The notes beneath the pieces are model-generated. The model ran no database searches. It worked only from the letters and a program-made list of their open reading frames with translations, and was not told the origin of the DNA. Below are positions 43,202 to 51,917 of a stretch of DNA of 64,000 nucleotides, piece after piece; position 1 is the first letter of the stretch, and each line of letters begins with the position of its first letter. This stretch comes from Intestinibacter bartlettii (lineage in GTDB: Bacteria; Bacillota; Clostridia; Peptostreptococcales; Peptostreptococcaceae). The translations under genes and the position numbers were made by a program. The DNA lies in the NCBI GenBank assembly GCA_025148965.1, contig CP102273.1, positions 1,736,001-1,800,000 of the forward strand, written 5' to 3'.

Positions 43202-44077
43202 CTATTTTTCTCTATCTTTTTTAGCTAAATAGTCAACTGCATTTAGTGCAGCTGTAAGCCCTTGGCCTGCTGATTTAAGATAAGAGTATGGTCTACCTAC
43301 ACAGTCACCACAAGCAAATAATCCAGCTATATTAGTTTTCATATTTGCATCTACTTTTATATGCTCCCCATCTAATTCTAATCCTGGAACTAAGTTTTTA
43401 GGAGACATACTATCTTTTATTATAAATACTCCATCTATTGGAAGTGAATCATCTTTGAAGTTTAGTTTGTTTACAAGCATTTCACCTTGTATTTCTGTTG
43501 GTTTATTTTCTATAATTTCTACTTTATCATCGATATCGCACATATCATTTTTTAGAGTATTTCTCATAGGTATAAAGTATGTTTTTGCTGCTATTTCATT
43601 TAAGAAATTAGCTTCATGTATAGATTCTTTATTGTAACCAAGCACGCACACTTCTTTTCCATTATATAATGGAGCATCACATGTAGCACAGTAACTAACT
43701 CCTCTTCCTAAGAATTTATCTTCACCTTCTATTGATTTTGCACTATCTGTTCCTATTGCAATTATTACTGTAGTGGCCTCAATCATTTCGCTTCCATTTG
43801 CAAGTGCAAAATAATCACCCATAGCATATACGTTTGTTATTTTACGTTCATCAATTTCGATGTCCATAGAATTTATATGGTCCACAAAATGTTGTTTAAG
43901 ATCCATACCAGATATACCATATAGTCCAAGATAGTTATCTATTGATGGTGCTTTTTCAATCTTAGTACTAAGATTTTTATTTCCAAAGATTATAAAGTTT
44001 TTGTTTCTTATTTTGGCATTAACGGCAGCACTAAGACCAGCAGGTCCGCTACCTATTATTGCTATATCATATCTCAT
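43202..44077 (-). CDS. Thioredoxin reductase-like flavoprotein, probably ferredoxin-dependent (FFTR type)
   Basis: A 291-residue FAD protein with the redox centre CATC. The FAD motifs are intact: IIGSGPAGLSAAV at the N-terminus and LFACGDC near the end. In the second domain the NADPH loop GGGxxA is replaced by VLGYNKES and the HRRxxxR motif is absent (FIPMRNTLK). Loss of both is the hallmark of clostridial FFTR, which takes electrons from ferredoxin. It lies nine bases after trxA, so the two form a dedicated pair. Confidence 0.85.
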   Translation of the reverse strand: MRYDIAIIGSGPAGLSAAVNAKIRNKNFIIFGNKNLSTKIEKAPSIDNYLGLYGISGMDLKQHFVDHINSMDIEIDERKITNVYAMGDYFALANGSEMIEATTVIIAIGTDSAKSIEGEDKFLGRGVSYCATCDAPLYNGKEVCVLGYNKESIHEANFLNEIAAKTYFIPMRNTLKNDMCDIDDKVEIIENKPTEIQGEMLVNKLNFKDDSLPIDGVFIIKDSMSPKNLVPGLELDGEHIKVDANMKTNIAGLFACGDCVGRPYSYLKSAGQGLTAALNAVDYLAKKDREK

Positions 44078-44086
44078 AATATCACC

Positions 44087-44395
44087 TTATATATGCGCTT
44101 CAACTTTAGATTTTAATACTTCTTTAGGCATGAATCCCATTAAAGTATCAACTTCTTCTCCATTTTTAAATACTTTTAATGTTGGTACAGATACTATTTT
44201 GAATTTTTGAGCTAAATCCATACTTTGATCTATATCAACTTTTACGAAATTTACGTTTTCTAATTCTCCACTTAATTCATCTATTACTGGTGAAAGCATT
44301 TTGCAAGGACCACACCAAGTAGCGAAAAAGTCTACTACTACAACTCCACTTTCTATTGTATTATCAAATTCTTGTGAATTAATTATTTTAGCCAT
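44087..44395 (-). CDS. trxA: Thioredoxin
   Basis: A 102-residue thioredoxin with the active site WCGPC in FFATWCGPCKMLSP, the buried Asp in VVDFFA, the cis-Pro in VSVPTL and the C-terminal FKNGEEVDTLMGFMP. AGGAGG precedes the ATG. It is the first gene of a pair with the reductase-like flavoprotein. Confidence 0.95.
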   Translation of the reverse strand: MAKIINSQEFDNTIESGVVVVDFFATWCGPCKMLSPVIDELSGELENVNFVKVDIDQSMDLAQKFKIVSVPTLKVFKNGEEVDTLMGFMPKEVLKSKVEAHI

Positions 44396-44541
44396 TTTTA
44401 TATCCTCCTGAATTATTTACTATTCTTTAATAACAATTATACCCAAATTTTTAGCAGAATACCAATTTTATTTTTAGCAATTTCTGTCAATAAAGATAAA
44501 TTGAGAATCTCTATTAAAATTTGTATTAAAATCTAAAAATA

Positions 44542-45798
44542 TTAATCTACATCAATAGGTATACTTATCTTAAATTCTGTCCATTTTCCGTATTCTGAAT
44601 CGACTTCCAATTTGTATTTTAAACTATCACATATTACCTTTGCAATTGAAAGCCCTATTCCAGAACCATCTATATCTTTATTTCTTACATTTTCACTTCT
44701 GAAAAATCTGTCAAATAAATGCGGAATTTCTTCTTTTTTAATTCCAAGACCATTATCTTCAATTTTTACAATTATTTTTTCGCCCTTTTCATTTAAAGAT
44801 ACTTTTATATAGTCTTCTTCTTCAGTATATTTAAATGCATTATCTAGAAAAATAACAAATAACTGTCTTAATTTATTTTTATCACTCAATATATTTTTAT
44901 GTTTTAAATTTGATGAAACTTTAAGTGTTTTATTTTGAATCATAGCTATATCGAAAAAGTCATCACACAAATCTTTTACTAAAAATTCTAAATCGACTTC
45001 TTCTTTTTGTATTACATCTACATAATCTTCTTTAGTCAAAGTAAGCAAATCATTTATCATTTTTTTTAGCCTTCTCGTCTCATTCATTGCATCTGCAATA
45101 GATTCTACCTCATCGTTTATCGTATTATTTGGATGTTTTAAAAGCCCTTCTAATTTAGATGATACTATCGTTATAGGTGTTCTAAGTTCGTGAGATGCAT
45201 CTTGGATAAATTTTGCTTGGTTATTCCAAGTTATTTCTATTGGTTTTAGAGCATTTCTAGTTAAGTAAATTGCTATAAAGTAAGTCAATACACAAAATAT
45301 AATTACAGCTTTTATCATAGTAAATAAAAGTTGTCTTCTTGAACTTATTTCACTACTTATTTCTCTAAGAATTTTTATTTTACAATTTTTATATGTATAA
45401 ATACATGCTCTTATTTCATATCCTTCTTTTGTTGAGTACGTATAAATTCCATTTTCATCGTTTTTAAAATTTGGCTCATCTTCTCCAAAATAAGGATTTT
45501 CATTTCTATTTAAAAGATTATCATCCATATAAATATAAACCATATCTTTAGGGTTTTGTAACTTTATACCTTCTCTATCTAATCCATATAAAAGTCCATA
45601 TCTAGAATCCAATTTTTCTAATTGATTGACTACAGAATTTAATTCACCATGCATCTCTTTATTTATATTATTGTCATTTGTATATCCAAAATAAATATAT
45701 GTAAAAATACAAAGTAAAATCAAAAATCCAAAAACGACGAGCATATTTATTTTAATTAGCTTCTTTTGTGTTTTTGAAATAACCTCTTTACTTATCAT
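44542..45798 (-). CDS. Membrane sensor histidine kinase
   Basis: A 418-residue kinase. Two membrane helices (about 17-36 and 156-175) flank an extracytoplasmic domain of about 120 residues. The phosphoacceptor His is in FIQDASHELRTPI, the N box in LFVIFLDNAFKYT, the D/F region in DNGLGIKKEEIPHLFDRFFR, and the G2 box in GSGIGLSIAKVI. It overlaps the response-regulator gene by 11 bp. The sensed signal is unknown. Confidence 0.92.
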   Translation of the reverse strand: MISKEVISKTQKKLIKINMLVVFGFLILLCIFTYIYFGYTNDNNINKEMHGELNSVVNQLEKLDSRYGLLYGLDREGIKLQNPKDMVYIYMDDNLLNRNENPYFGEDEPNFKNDENGIYTYSTKEGYEIRACIYTYKNCKIKILREISSEISSRRQLLFTMIKAVIIFCVLTYFIAIYLTRNALKPIEITWNNQAKFIQDASHELRTPITIVSSKLEGLLKHPNNTINDEVESIADAMNETRRLKKMINDLLTLTKEDYVDVIQKEEVDLEFLVKDLCDDFFDIAMIQNKTLKVSSNLKHKNILSDKNKLRQLFVIFLDNAFKYTEEEDYIKVSLNEKGEKIIVKIEDNGLGIKKEEIPHLFDRFFRSENVRNKDIDGSGIGLSIAKVICDSLKYKLEVDSEYGKWTEFKISIPIDVD

Positions 45799-46459
45799 CG
45801 AACATATAACCTACTTTTCTCTTAGTTTTTATACACTTATCATATCCATATTTACTTAATTTTTTTCTTAAATGACTTATATACACTTCAACAATTTCAA
45901 TAGTTACATCTGAGTCAATTCCCCAAACACGATCATAAATTTGCTCTTTTAATAAGATTGAACCTTTATTTAAAAGAAGGTATTCAAGTAAGTTAAACTG
46001 CTTATTTTGAAGCTCTATTTCTTCATCTTTTATAAAAACTCTTCTTTTATTTAAATCAAGATGTAAATCTTTAAAGTCTATTGTATTTTTAGCTTGCATC
46101 TTTCCATTAGTTCTTAAAATGGCATAAATTCTAGCTACTAATTCTTCCATATAAAATGGTTTTGTAAGATAGTCATTAGCTCCTATTTCAAAAGCAGATA
46201 CTTTATCATTTAAAGATTCTTTTGCTGTTAATATTAAAACTGGCGTATCTATAAATTTATCTCTCATGCATTTTAAAATTTCTATTCCAGATAAATTAGG
46301 CAACATCAAATCTAAAACAATTAAATCGTAAATATTTTGCTCTATCATATAAAGCGCTTCTTCTCCATCACTACATGATTCTGTTTCAAAATGATTATTT
46401 AATTCATCTGATATGCTTTTTAATAATTTTATATTATCTTCAACTACTAAAACCTTCAT
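45788..46459 (-). CDS. OmpR/PhoB-family response regulator
   Basis: A 223-residue regulator. The receiver domain has the acidic pair VVEDN, the phosphoacceptor in LIVLDLMLPNLSG, and Lys in LTKPF. The C-terminal winged helix ends with VEVYISHLRKKLSKY and KRKVGYMF. It precedes and overlaps the kinase gene. GGGGAGGT lies before the ATG. Upstream, a hairpin at 46496-46526 separates it from the anchored protein gene. Confidence 0.93.
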   Translation of the reverse strand: MKVLVVEDNIKLLKSISDELNNHFETESCSDGEEALYMIEQNIYDLIVLDLMLPNLSGIEILKCMRDKFIDTPVLILTAKESLNDKVSAFEIGANDYLTKPFYMEELVARIYAILRTNGKMQAKNTIDFKDLHLDLNKRRVFIKDEEIELQNKQFNLLEYLLLNKGSILLKEQIYDRVWGIDSDVTIEIVEVYISHLRKKLSKYGYDKCIKTKRKVGYMFDDK

Positions 46460-46495
46460 TTGTACCTCCCCTTAATGAATTTTTTCTTTAAAATA

Positions 46496-46526
46496 ATATA
46501 GCTTCTATATTATATAGAAGCTATAT
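46496..46526 (-). terminator. Terminator after the anchored repeat protein gene
   Basis: TATAGCTTCTATA / TATAGAAGCTATA, an almost perfect palindrome just beyond the stop at 46534. It has no strong T-run, so it could also be an operator of the two-component operon. Confidence 0.5.
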
Positions 46527-46533
46527 ATAAATA

Positions 46534-47349
46534 TCAATTTTTGACAACATCAGCACTATTTGCTTTTAAATCTACATCTATATTAATTTTACTGCCTATA
46601 TCGTCATAAGTATAGCCAACTATTTCAAGTTTATTATTTTCATTTGAACTACTTAAAATCATTTTTATATTGCCCTTGGCTTCTAATGTTGTATTCGCTG
46701 ATATATCAGTTACACTTACATATTCTCCATATTGATTTTTCTCAGCAGTTTTTAAAATTATATTTCCTATATTTTTGTCAGACTTATTTTTTATCTCTAA
46801 TTTATAATTTGTTTTATCCATTTGTATCAGATTATCAACATTCAAGATTTCATATTTTTCACTGCTATCTATTTTTTCATTTTCTTTTTTGTCTTCTTTT
46901 GTTGCAGCTACTTCGTCATTATCTAGGTCAACTTTTATATCGTAATCTTCTTTTTTATATCTATATCCGGTTATATCTATAGTCTCTGTATATTCTGCTG
47001 GTATTATAGATACAAGTGCTTTTTCATTTTTTTTAAGAGTTATATCTACAGGAATCTGTTTATTAGACAATTTCTTATTATCTTTATCTAATTCAACATA
47101 GTCTATAGTAATATCTCTAACTGGATTAGCTGATATATTTTTTATTTTTGTTGTAACGCCTTTTTTGGAAATAGAACTCGAAATATCATATATTTTTTTA
47201 TTTTCTATCTCTAAAATCTTTGCTTCTTTTTTATCGATATTATATTCTTGTTTATCTTTAGGATTTTTAAATATAAAAATACACAATATCATTGCTAATG
47301 CCAAAAATACAGATAATATTAGCATAATTTTTAATTTACTTTTTTTCAT
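46534..47349 (-). CDS. Membrane-anchored extracytoplasmic protein with two similar domains
   Basis: A 271-residue protein with an N-terminal signal-anchor (IMLILSVFLALAMILCIFIF). The Cys in it is inside the hydrophobic stretch and not a clear lipobox. The exterior part has two domains of about 85 residues that resemble each other: KKIYDISSSISKKGVTTKIKNIS... and VDNLIQMDKTNYKLEIKNKS..., each ending in an I.GY.Y motif (ITGYRYKKED, IVGYTYDDIG). A charged Lys/Glu linker joins them. It lies 75 bp upstream of the two-component operon and could be sensed with it. No known family is certain. Confidence 0.7.
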   Translation of the reverse strand: MKKSKLKIMLILSVFLALAMILCIFIFKNPKDKQEYNIDKKEAKILEIENKKIYDISSSISKKGVTTKIKNISANPVRDITIDYVELDKDNKKLSNKQIPVDITLKKNEKALVSIIPAEYTETIDITGYRYKKEDYDIKVDLDNDEVAATKEDKKENEKIDSSEKYEILNVDNLIQMDKTNYKLEIKNKSDKNIGNIILKTAEKNQYGEYVSVTDISANTTLEAKGNIKMILSSSNENNKLEIVGYTYDDIGSKINIDVDLKANSADVVKN

Positions 47350-47374
47350 AATAAAATCCCCTATCTAAATAAAT

Positions 47375-47992
47375 TTAAAGTAGATCTTTATGTACCTTCA
47401 TAAAATCACTCAAAGCTTGAGTTACTAAAGTCTTTCTATCGTGAGAAGTATTGCTACAAAGACGTAAAAAATCTTCCCATACTCCTTTATCCACTTTCAT
47501 ACTTACAGTTTTATCTTCTGTTTTTTCAAAATCAACAACTATTTCTTTTTTAGTTTTTTTCGGTTTTAAAGATTTACAATCTTTAATTTCTAAATACCAA
47601 TCATAAACTTCACACAATTTGTCTAAATCTTCTTGTGTCAAATTTATTTTTTTATCTTTTTTAGTTTTACTAGTTTTTGTATTTTTAACTTTTACTTTTT
47701 CATTTTTATTACTTTGTTCTGCAACTTTAGTTTTTTTAGGAGTTGTTTTTTTAGCTTTCTTTTCATTATTTTTTTGATTTAATTCGTTATCTACAAAAGA
47801 TACCTGTATTGATACATTTTGAGATTTTTCATCCCTTTTTATATATTTTCCTTTCACACTTTTATATCCATTTTTATTTAAATCTCTTTTCAGTGTTTGC
47901 GGTTTTATGCCCAATGTAGAAGCAATTTCATCTAAAGAAATGCCCTTGTCTTGAAGTTTTAAAAATTCGTCTATTCTTTGATTAGAAGTCAT
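47375..47992 (-). CDS. Putative DNA-binding protein: N-terminal HTH, Lys-rich linker, RHH-like C-terminus
   Basis: A 205-residue basic protein. Residues 1-45 form a helix-turn-helix (GISLDEIASTLGIKPQTLKRDLN). A linker of about 60 residues is packed with Lys and Thr, like a histone tail. The C-terminal 40 residues (VSMKVDKGVWEDFLRLCSNTS, then RKTLVTQALSDFMK) look like a ribbon-helix-helix fold. Such a two-ended DNA binder could bridge DNA. GGAGGAG precedes the ATG. It ends 25 bp before the anchored protein gene, so they are possibly cotranscribed. Confidence 0.7.
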   Translation of the reverse strand: MTSNQRIDEFLKLQDKGISLDEIASTLGIKPQTLKRDLNKNGYKSVKGKYIKRDEKSQNVSIQVSFVDNELNQKNNEKKAKKTTPKKTKVAEQSNKNEKVKVKNTKTSKTKKDKKINLTQEDLDKLCEVYDWYLEIKDCKSLKPKKTKKEIVVDFEKTEDKTVSMKVDKGVWEDFLRLCSNTSHDRKTLVTQALSDFMKVHKDLL

Positions 47993-48173
47993 TGTTCTCC
48001 TCCATTTGATATTCTTTTTTTAATTGTACCATAAAACCAGTATATTTACACTTTTCTTTATATAAAACAATATATATACAATTAAATTATGTATTATTTT
48101 CATTTATATACTACTATCATTACCTTTAATTAACCTTAACTAGACTATTTTAAAAAATATTTTTAAGTTTTAA

Positions 48174-48214
48174 AAAATCTCTAAGTAAAATCAAATCTTT
48201 TACCTAGAGATTTT
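48174..48214 (-). terminator. Bidirectional terminator
   Basis: AAAATCTCTAAGTAAAA / TTTTACCTAGAGATTTT with a 7-base loop and one mismatch, at the stop of the pentapeptide-channel gene. Confidence 0.8.
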
Positions 48215-48217
48215 ATA

Positions 48218-49411
48218 TTATCGTACTATTTTTCTAGTAAGTGTACCTATTCCAAGCCCCATAACAATTACGCCAAATATCATCTCTATATCTGCAAGTA
48301 TTACAGATTGTATTGTAGGTTCACATAATTCATCCCCAACACCACTAAATAAACTTGTACTTAGTGAGAATGCTCTTAATAGATGTTTCAAAAATTCACC
48401 AAAAGAGAGACCTTCTATCATTTTTAAATTACTATACTGAATAACATCACCTTCTATATCTATACCTACTAATAAAAATAATGCTGTAAATAAAAAAATT
48501 ATAAAACAACTAAAATAAATGCTGTAGAGAGGTCTTTCTCCATACCCACATGAAAACCAGTATAGATATGATTTTATTTTTGGAAGAAAATCCAATGTTT
48601 TGTGTTCAGCCTTTTTACCTAAAAAATAGTATTCACCAAAATTGCTTTTCAAATTATTTTGTTCATATTGAAAAGCTATATTTTGATATATCATATAAAA
48701 ACCTTCGTACTCATCTCTATCTTTTTTTCTTTCTACTAATTTATCAAAAAATGTCTTGTCATCAAAAGTAGTCATATATTTATCGTCAAATTCAAAATCA
48801 CTCATATAACATTTTTGTGTTTTGAAATTTTGGAAATCACAATCACTTACTACTATTTTAAAAAGATCGCTTTGTATTATAATAACAGCTTGCAAGTCTG
48901 ACAATTCAAAATTTGTGTTTTCAAATGTGCATCTTTCAAATAATGAATATGATATATTACTTCCTTTAAATTGAGCATATATGTAGCAGTCTTCAAAATA
49001 ACATCCCAAATTATCTTTTACATTTAAAGATGGAGTTTTAATTGAATCTGATTTTACAAATGTACAATTTTCAAAGATAATTCCACCGCCTCCAAAACTA
49101 CATTTTTTAAAGTTACATCCTATAAATGTACAATTTATAAATTTTATATTTTGAAATTTACAATTAAAAAAATTCGCAAAGATAAAATCCTCGTCACTAA
49201 TCACTTGAAAATCTTCATCTTTTAAAACACCTTGAGTACCTATCATTTGTTTTTTTGTGTTTTTAAAACTATATTCTCCATTAAGACTATATCCACTTAG
49301 TAGAGTTTTATATTTTTTTATTTGGCTTATTATTTTTTTATTGTTTTCTTTTCGGTTTTTTATTTGTTTATCTAATTTATAATTTTCTTCTTTGAAGTTT
49401 ACATAAGGCAT
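48218..49411 (-). CDS. Pentapeptide-repeat protein fused to an ion-channel-like domain
   Basis: A 397-residue protein. After a Lys-rich N-terminal helix, residues about 85-195 are pentapeptide-type repeats (FFNCKFQNIKFINCTFIGCN, then FKKCSF and further blocks). The last 110 residues hold two membrane helices around a pore-like segment, LSTSLFSGVGDELCE, in the position of a K+ channel filter. The sequence SGVGD departs from the canonical TVGYGD, so ion selectivity is uncertain. AAGGAG precedes the ATG. The gene stands alone. Confidence 0.8.
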   Translation of the reverse strand: MPYVNFKEENYKLDKQIKNRKENNKKIISQIKKYKTLLSGYSLNGEYSFKNTKKQMIGTQGVLKDEDFQVISDEDFIFANFFNCKFQNIKFINCTFIGCNFKKCSFGGGGIIFENCTFVKSDSIKTPSLNVKDNLGCYFEDCYIYAQFKGSNISYSLFERCTFENTNFELSDLQAVIIIQSDLFKIVVSDCDFQNFKTQKCYMSDFEFDDKYMTTFDDKTFFDKLVERKKDRDEYEGFYMIYQNIAFQYEQNNLKSNFGEYYFLGKKAEHKTLDFLPKIKSYLYWFSCGYGERPLYSIYFSCFIIFLFTALFLLVGIDIEGDVIQYSNLKMIEGLSFGEFLKHLLRAFSLSTSLFSGVGDELCEPTIQSVILADIEMIFGVIVMGLGIGTLTRKIVR

Positions 49412-49512
49412 AAAAATACTCCTTTTTTATATATAAAAATCTTTATTCTAAAAATTTCTCATTTTTAAATATTATTACCAAGAAGTTTATTTTTAATGCT
49501 TTTATTTAGCAA

Positions 49513-49556
49513 AATCAAAAAACTGCTAACTATATTTAGCTAGCAGTTTTTTGATT
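49513..49556 (-). terminator. Terminator of the lysine transporter gene
   Basis: A perfect 16-bp stem (AATCAAAAAACTGCTA / TAGCAGTTTTTTGATT) about 70 bp beyond the stop. Confidence 0.85.
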
Positions 49557-49626
49557 GATTTTTGATTTATATTTATTATCTCTTGATTACTAATTTATAT
49601 TTGACTTATTTTGATTATTTATGACA

Positions 49627-51378
49627 TTATGCTTCTTCTATATCTATATTTTCATTTGTATCAACATCGACACTCTTACCAAATATTTGTACTCCTACAA
49701 ATACTGCAACTAATGCTACAGGAAGTACTATATAAACTGGTAATCCAAATCCTGCTGGTATATAACCAAATAATATAGTTATAGCACCTACAAATAGAGA
49801 ATATGGTATTTGTGTTCTAACATGGTCTATATGATTACATCCTGCTCCCATTGAAGATAATATTGTTGTATCTGATATTGGTGAACAGTGATCTCCAAAT
49901 ATTGCACCAGTTAAAACTGCACTTGTAGATACTATTACATAGCTCATATCAGGATTTATTGAGTATGCTAGTGGTATAGCAAGTGGCATAAGTATACCCA
50001 TTGTTCCATAAGATGTTCCTGTTGCAAATGATATTATTGCTCCTAAAACAAATATTATACTTGGCAGTGTAAATGCTGGTATTGAATCTGATAAGTAGTT
50101 TATTAAGAATTTAGCAGTTCCTAATTCTTTTATAACTGAACTTAATGACCATGCGCATATTAATATTACACAAGTTATAAGTAAAGTTTTCATTCCATCT
50201 ACCCATATTTCTATACCTTGACTTATTGTAAACATTTTTTTACTTGCTCCCATAATCATAGCAACTATTCCCGCAAATAATGCTGATTGGAATAATGCCA
50301 CTGATGCATCTGAATTACTAAATGCTTCTCTTATAGCTTCAAATGAAAATGGTGCATTTTTCATTATTTCGATTGATACATTATTATCTCCAGCCATTAT
50401 AGTAGTATAACCACTATAATAGAAAGCAATTAATGCTCCTACTATTAATGTTCCTATTGGTATTATAGCACTCCATATATTTGGTACAACACCTTCTAAA
50501 GGTTCTAAATCATCGTGTTCTTGCGATATTTTTTTGTTTAATTCATTTCCATCAGCAAGACTTTTTCCACCACGTCTCGCTTCTAATTCACATTTTCTCA
50601 TTGGACCAAACTCTTTTAATAAGCATGATGTTATAACAATAAATGCTAATATTAATATATTATAAAATCTAAATGGTATTGTATTTAAAAATACGCCAAA
50701 TGCATTTTCATTTACACCGATTGAATTAAAAGCGTCTCCTATAAGTCCAACTTCTAGTCCTATCCAAGTTGAAATTATTGCAAGTCCTGCCACTGGAGCA
50801 GCAGTTGCATCTATTATAAATGCTAATCTCTCTCTTGAGATTTTCATTTTATCAGTTACAGGTCTCATCATAGGCCCTATTATTAGTGAATTTGCATAAT
50901 CATCAAAGAATACTAAAAGACCTGCAAACCAAGTTATAAGCTGTGCTGACTTTGCAGTTTTTGCTTTTTTAGATAATGCTTCAGCTATTGCCTTTGCTCC
51001 ACCCATTTTACTTACTAGGTTTATAACTCCACCTATTGCTAAAACTTGTAAAATTATACCTGCATGCCAAGGATCTGCAAGAGATTCTACTGCTCTACTT
51101 ACTAAATCTAAAAATGCTTGAATTATTGTATAAAAAATATTGATTCCTGCGAAATTAAGAATAAATCCTCCAGACATGATTCCGATAGCTAAAGATATCA
51201 CTACATTTTTTGTAATAAATGCAAGCACTATCGCAACTATTGGTGGTATTAATGTTAATACACCGTATTTATCTGCATTAACTTGGACAATATCTACTTC
51301 TTCGGCAAATGCCATTACAGTAGACATCATAAATATCATAATCGATATTAATACTATTTTTGTTTTTTGATTTTTCAT
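49627..51378 (-). CDS. NhaC-family transporter under lysine riboswitch control (LysW-type lysine importer)
   Basis: A 583-residue NhaC-type permease with about twelve to fourteen helices. Conserved motifs include FFDDYANSLIIGPMMRPVTD, IDATAAPVAG, FATGTSYGTMGILMPLAIPL and GAIFGDHCSPISDTTILSSMGAGC. The family is annotated as Na+/H+ antiporters, but the members preceded by an L-box are predicted lysine transporters (LysW); the riboswitch here puts it in that group. The first helix may be a cleavable signal. AGGAGG precedes the ATG. Confidence 0.88.
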   Translation of the reverse strand: MKNQKTKIVLISIMIFMMSTVMAFAEEVDIVQVNADKYGVLTLIPPIVAIVLAFITKNVVISLAIGIMSGGFILNFAGINIFYTIIQAFLDLVSRAVESLADPWHAGIILQVLAIGGVINLVSKMGGAKAIAEALSKKAKTAKSAQLITWFAGLLVFFDDYANSLIIGPMMRPVTDKMKISRERLAFIIDATAAPVAGLAIISTWIGLEVGLIGDAFNSIGVNENAFGVFLNTIPFRFYNILILAFIVITSCLLKEFGPMRKCELEARRGGKSLADGNELNKKISQEHDDLEPLEGVVPNIWSAIIPIGTLIVGALIAFYYSGYTTIMAGDNNVSIEIMKNAPFSFEAIREAFSNSDASVALFQSALFAGIVAMIMGASKKMFTISQGIEIWVDGMKTLLITCVILICAWSLSSVIKELGTAKFLINYLSDSIPAFTLPSIIFVLGAIISFATGTSYGTMGILMPLAIPLAYSINPDMSYVIVSTSAVLTGAIFGDHCSPISDTTILSSMGAGCNHIDHVRTQIPYSLFVGAITILFGYIPAGFGLPVYIVLPVALVAVFVGVQIFGKSVDVDTNENIDIEEA

Positions 51379-51429
51379 TTTATCCTCCTAATATTTATGA
51401 ATATCAGAAAGGTACACTAAAGATGTTGA

Positions 51430-51640
51430 TTTTATAATCAACAAGATTTGCTACTTTATATGTTAAAAAGATAAGTTTTGATAGCTCTCCACATTTAGTG
51501 ACAGTGATATATATATTTTATATACCCCCAGTTATATAGGTTTAAAGTATCGCCTATATACTTCGGCAACATACCCTTTCGAAATAAGTCATCAGCTTCC
51601 CTCGTCATTTGTACTATTGTATATTGCACCTCTACCTTAC
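51430..51640 (-). promoter_or_regulatory. Lysine riboswitch (L-box)
   Basis: On the minus strand the aptamer shows AGAGGTGC, then GAGGGAAGCTGATGA, GAAAGGGT, GCCGAAG, CTGGGGG, CACTGTCACT and GGAGAGCTATC in the order of lysine riboswitches (aptamer about 51481-51637). The downstream platform contains hairpin TGTTGAT / ATCAACA without a clear U-run, so the control mode is unclear. High lysine should shut the transporter off. Confidence 0.93.
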
Positions 51641-51917
51641 TATATATATTCATTTGTTTGTATTTCTTTTATATTATATATTAATTATTTTCTAAATTCA
51701 ACCATATTTTTTACATTTTGAAATAAAATTTATACTTAAATTTTATTTATATATATTTGCTATCTATCAAGTATTTATATTTTAAATTATTATGTTATAA
51801 ACATATTTTATAAAAAAATATACGTTTTATTAGACTTATTACTAAGTCTCGTTTCAAAATAACTCTATTGTGTTACAATTTAATAAAATTAAATAATTAG
51901 AAAGAGGGGTATATTTT

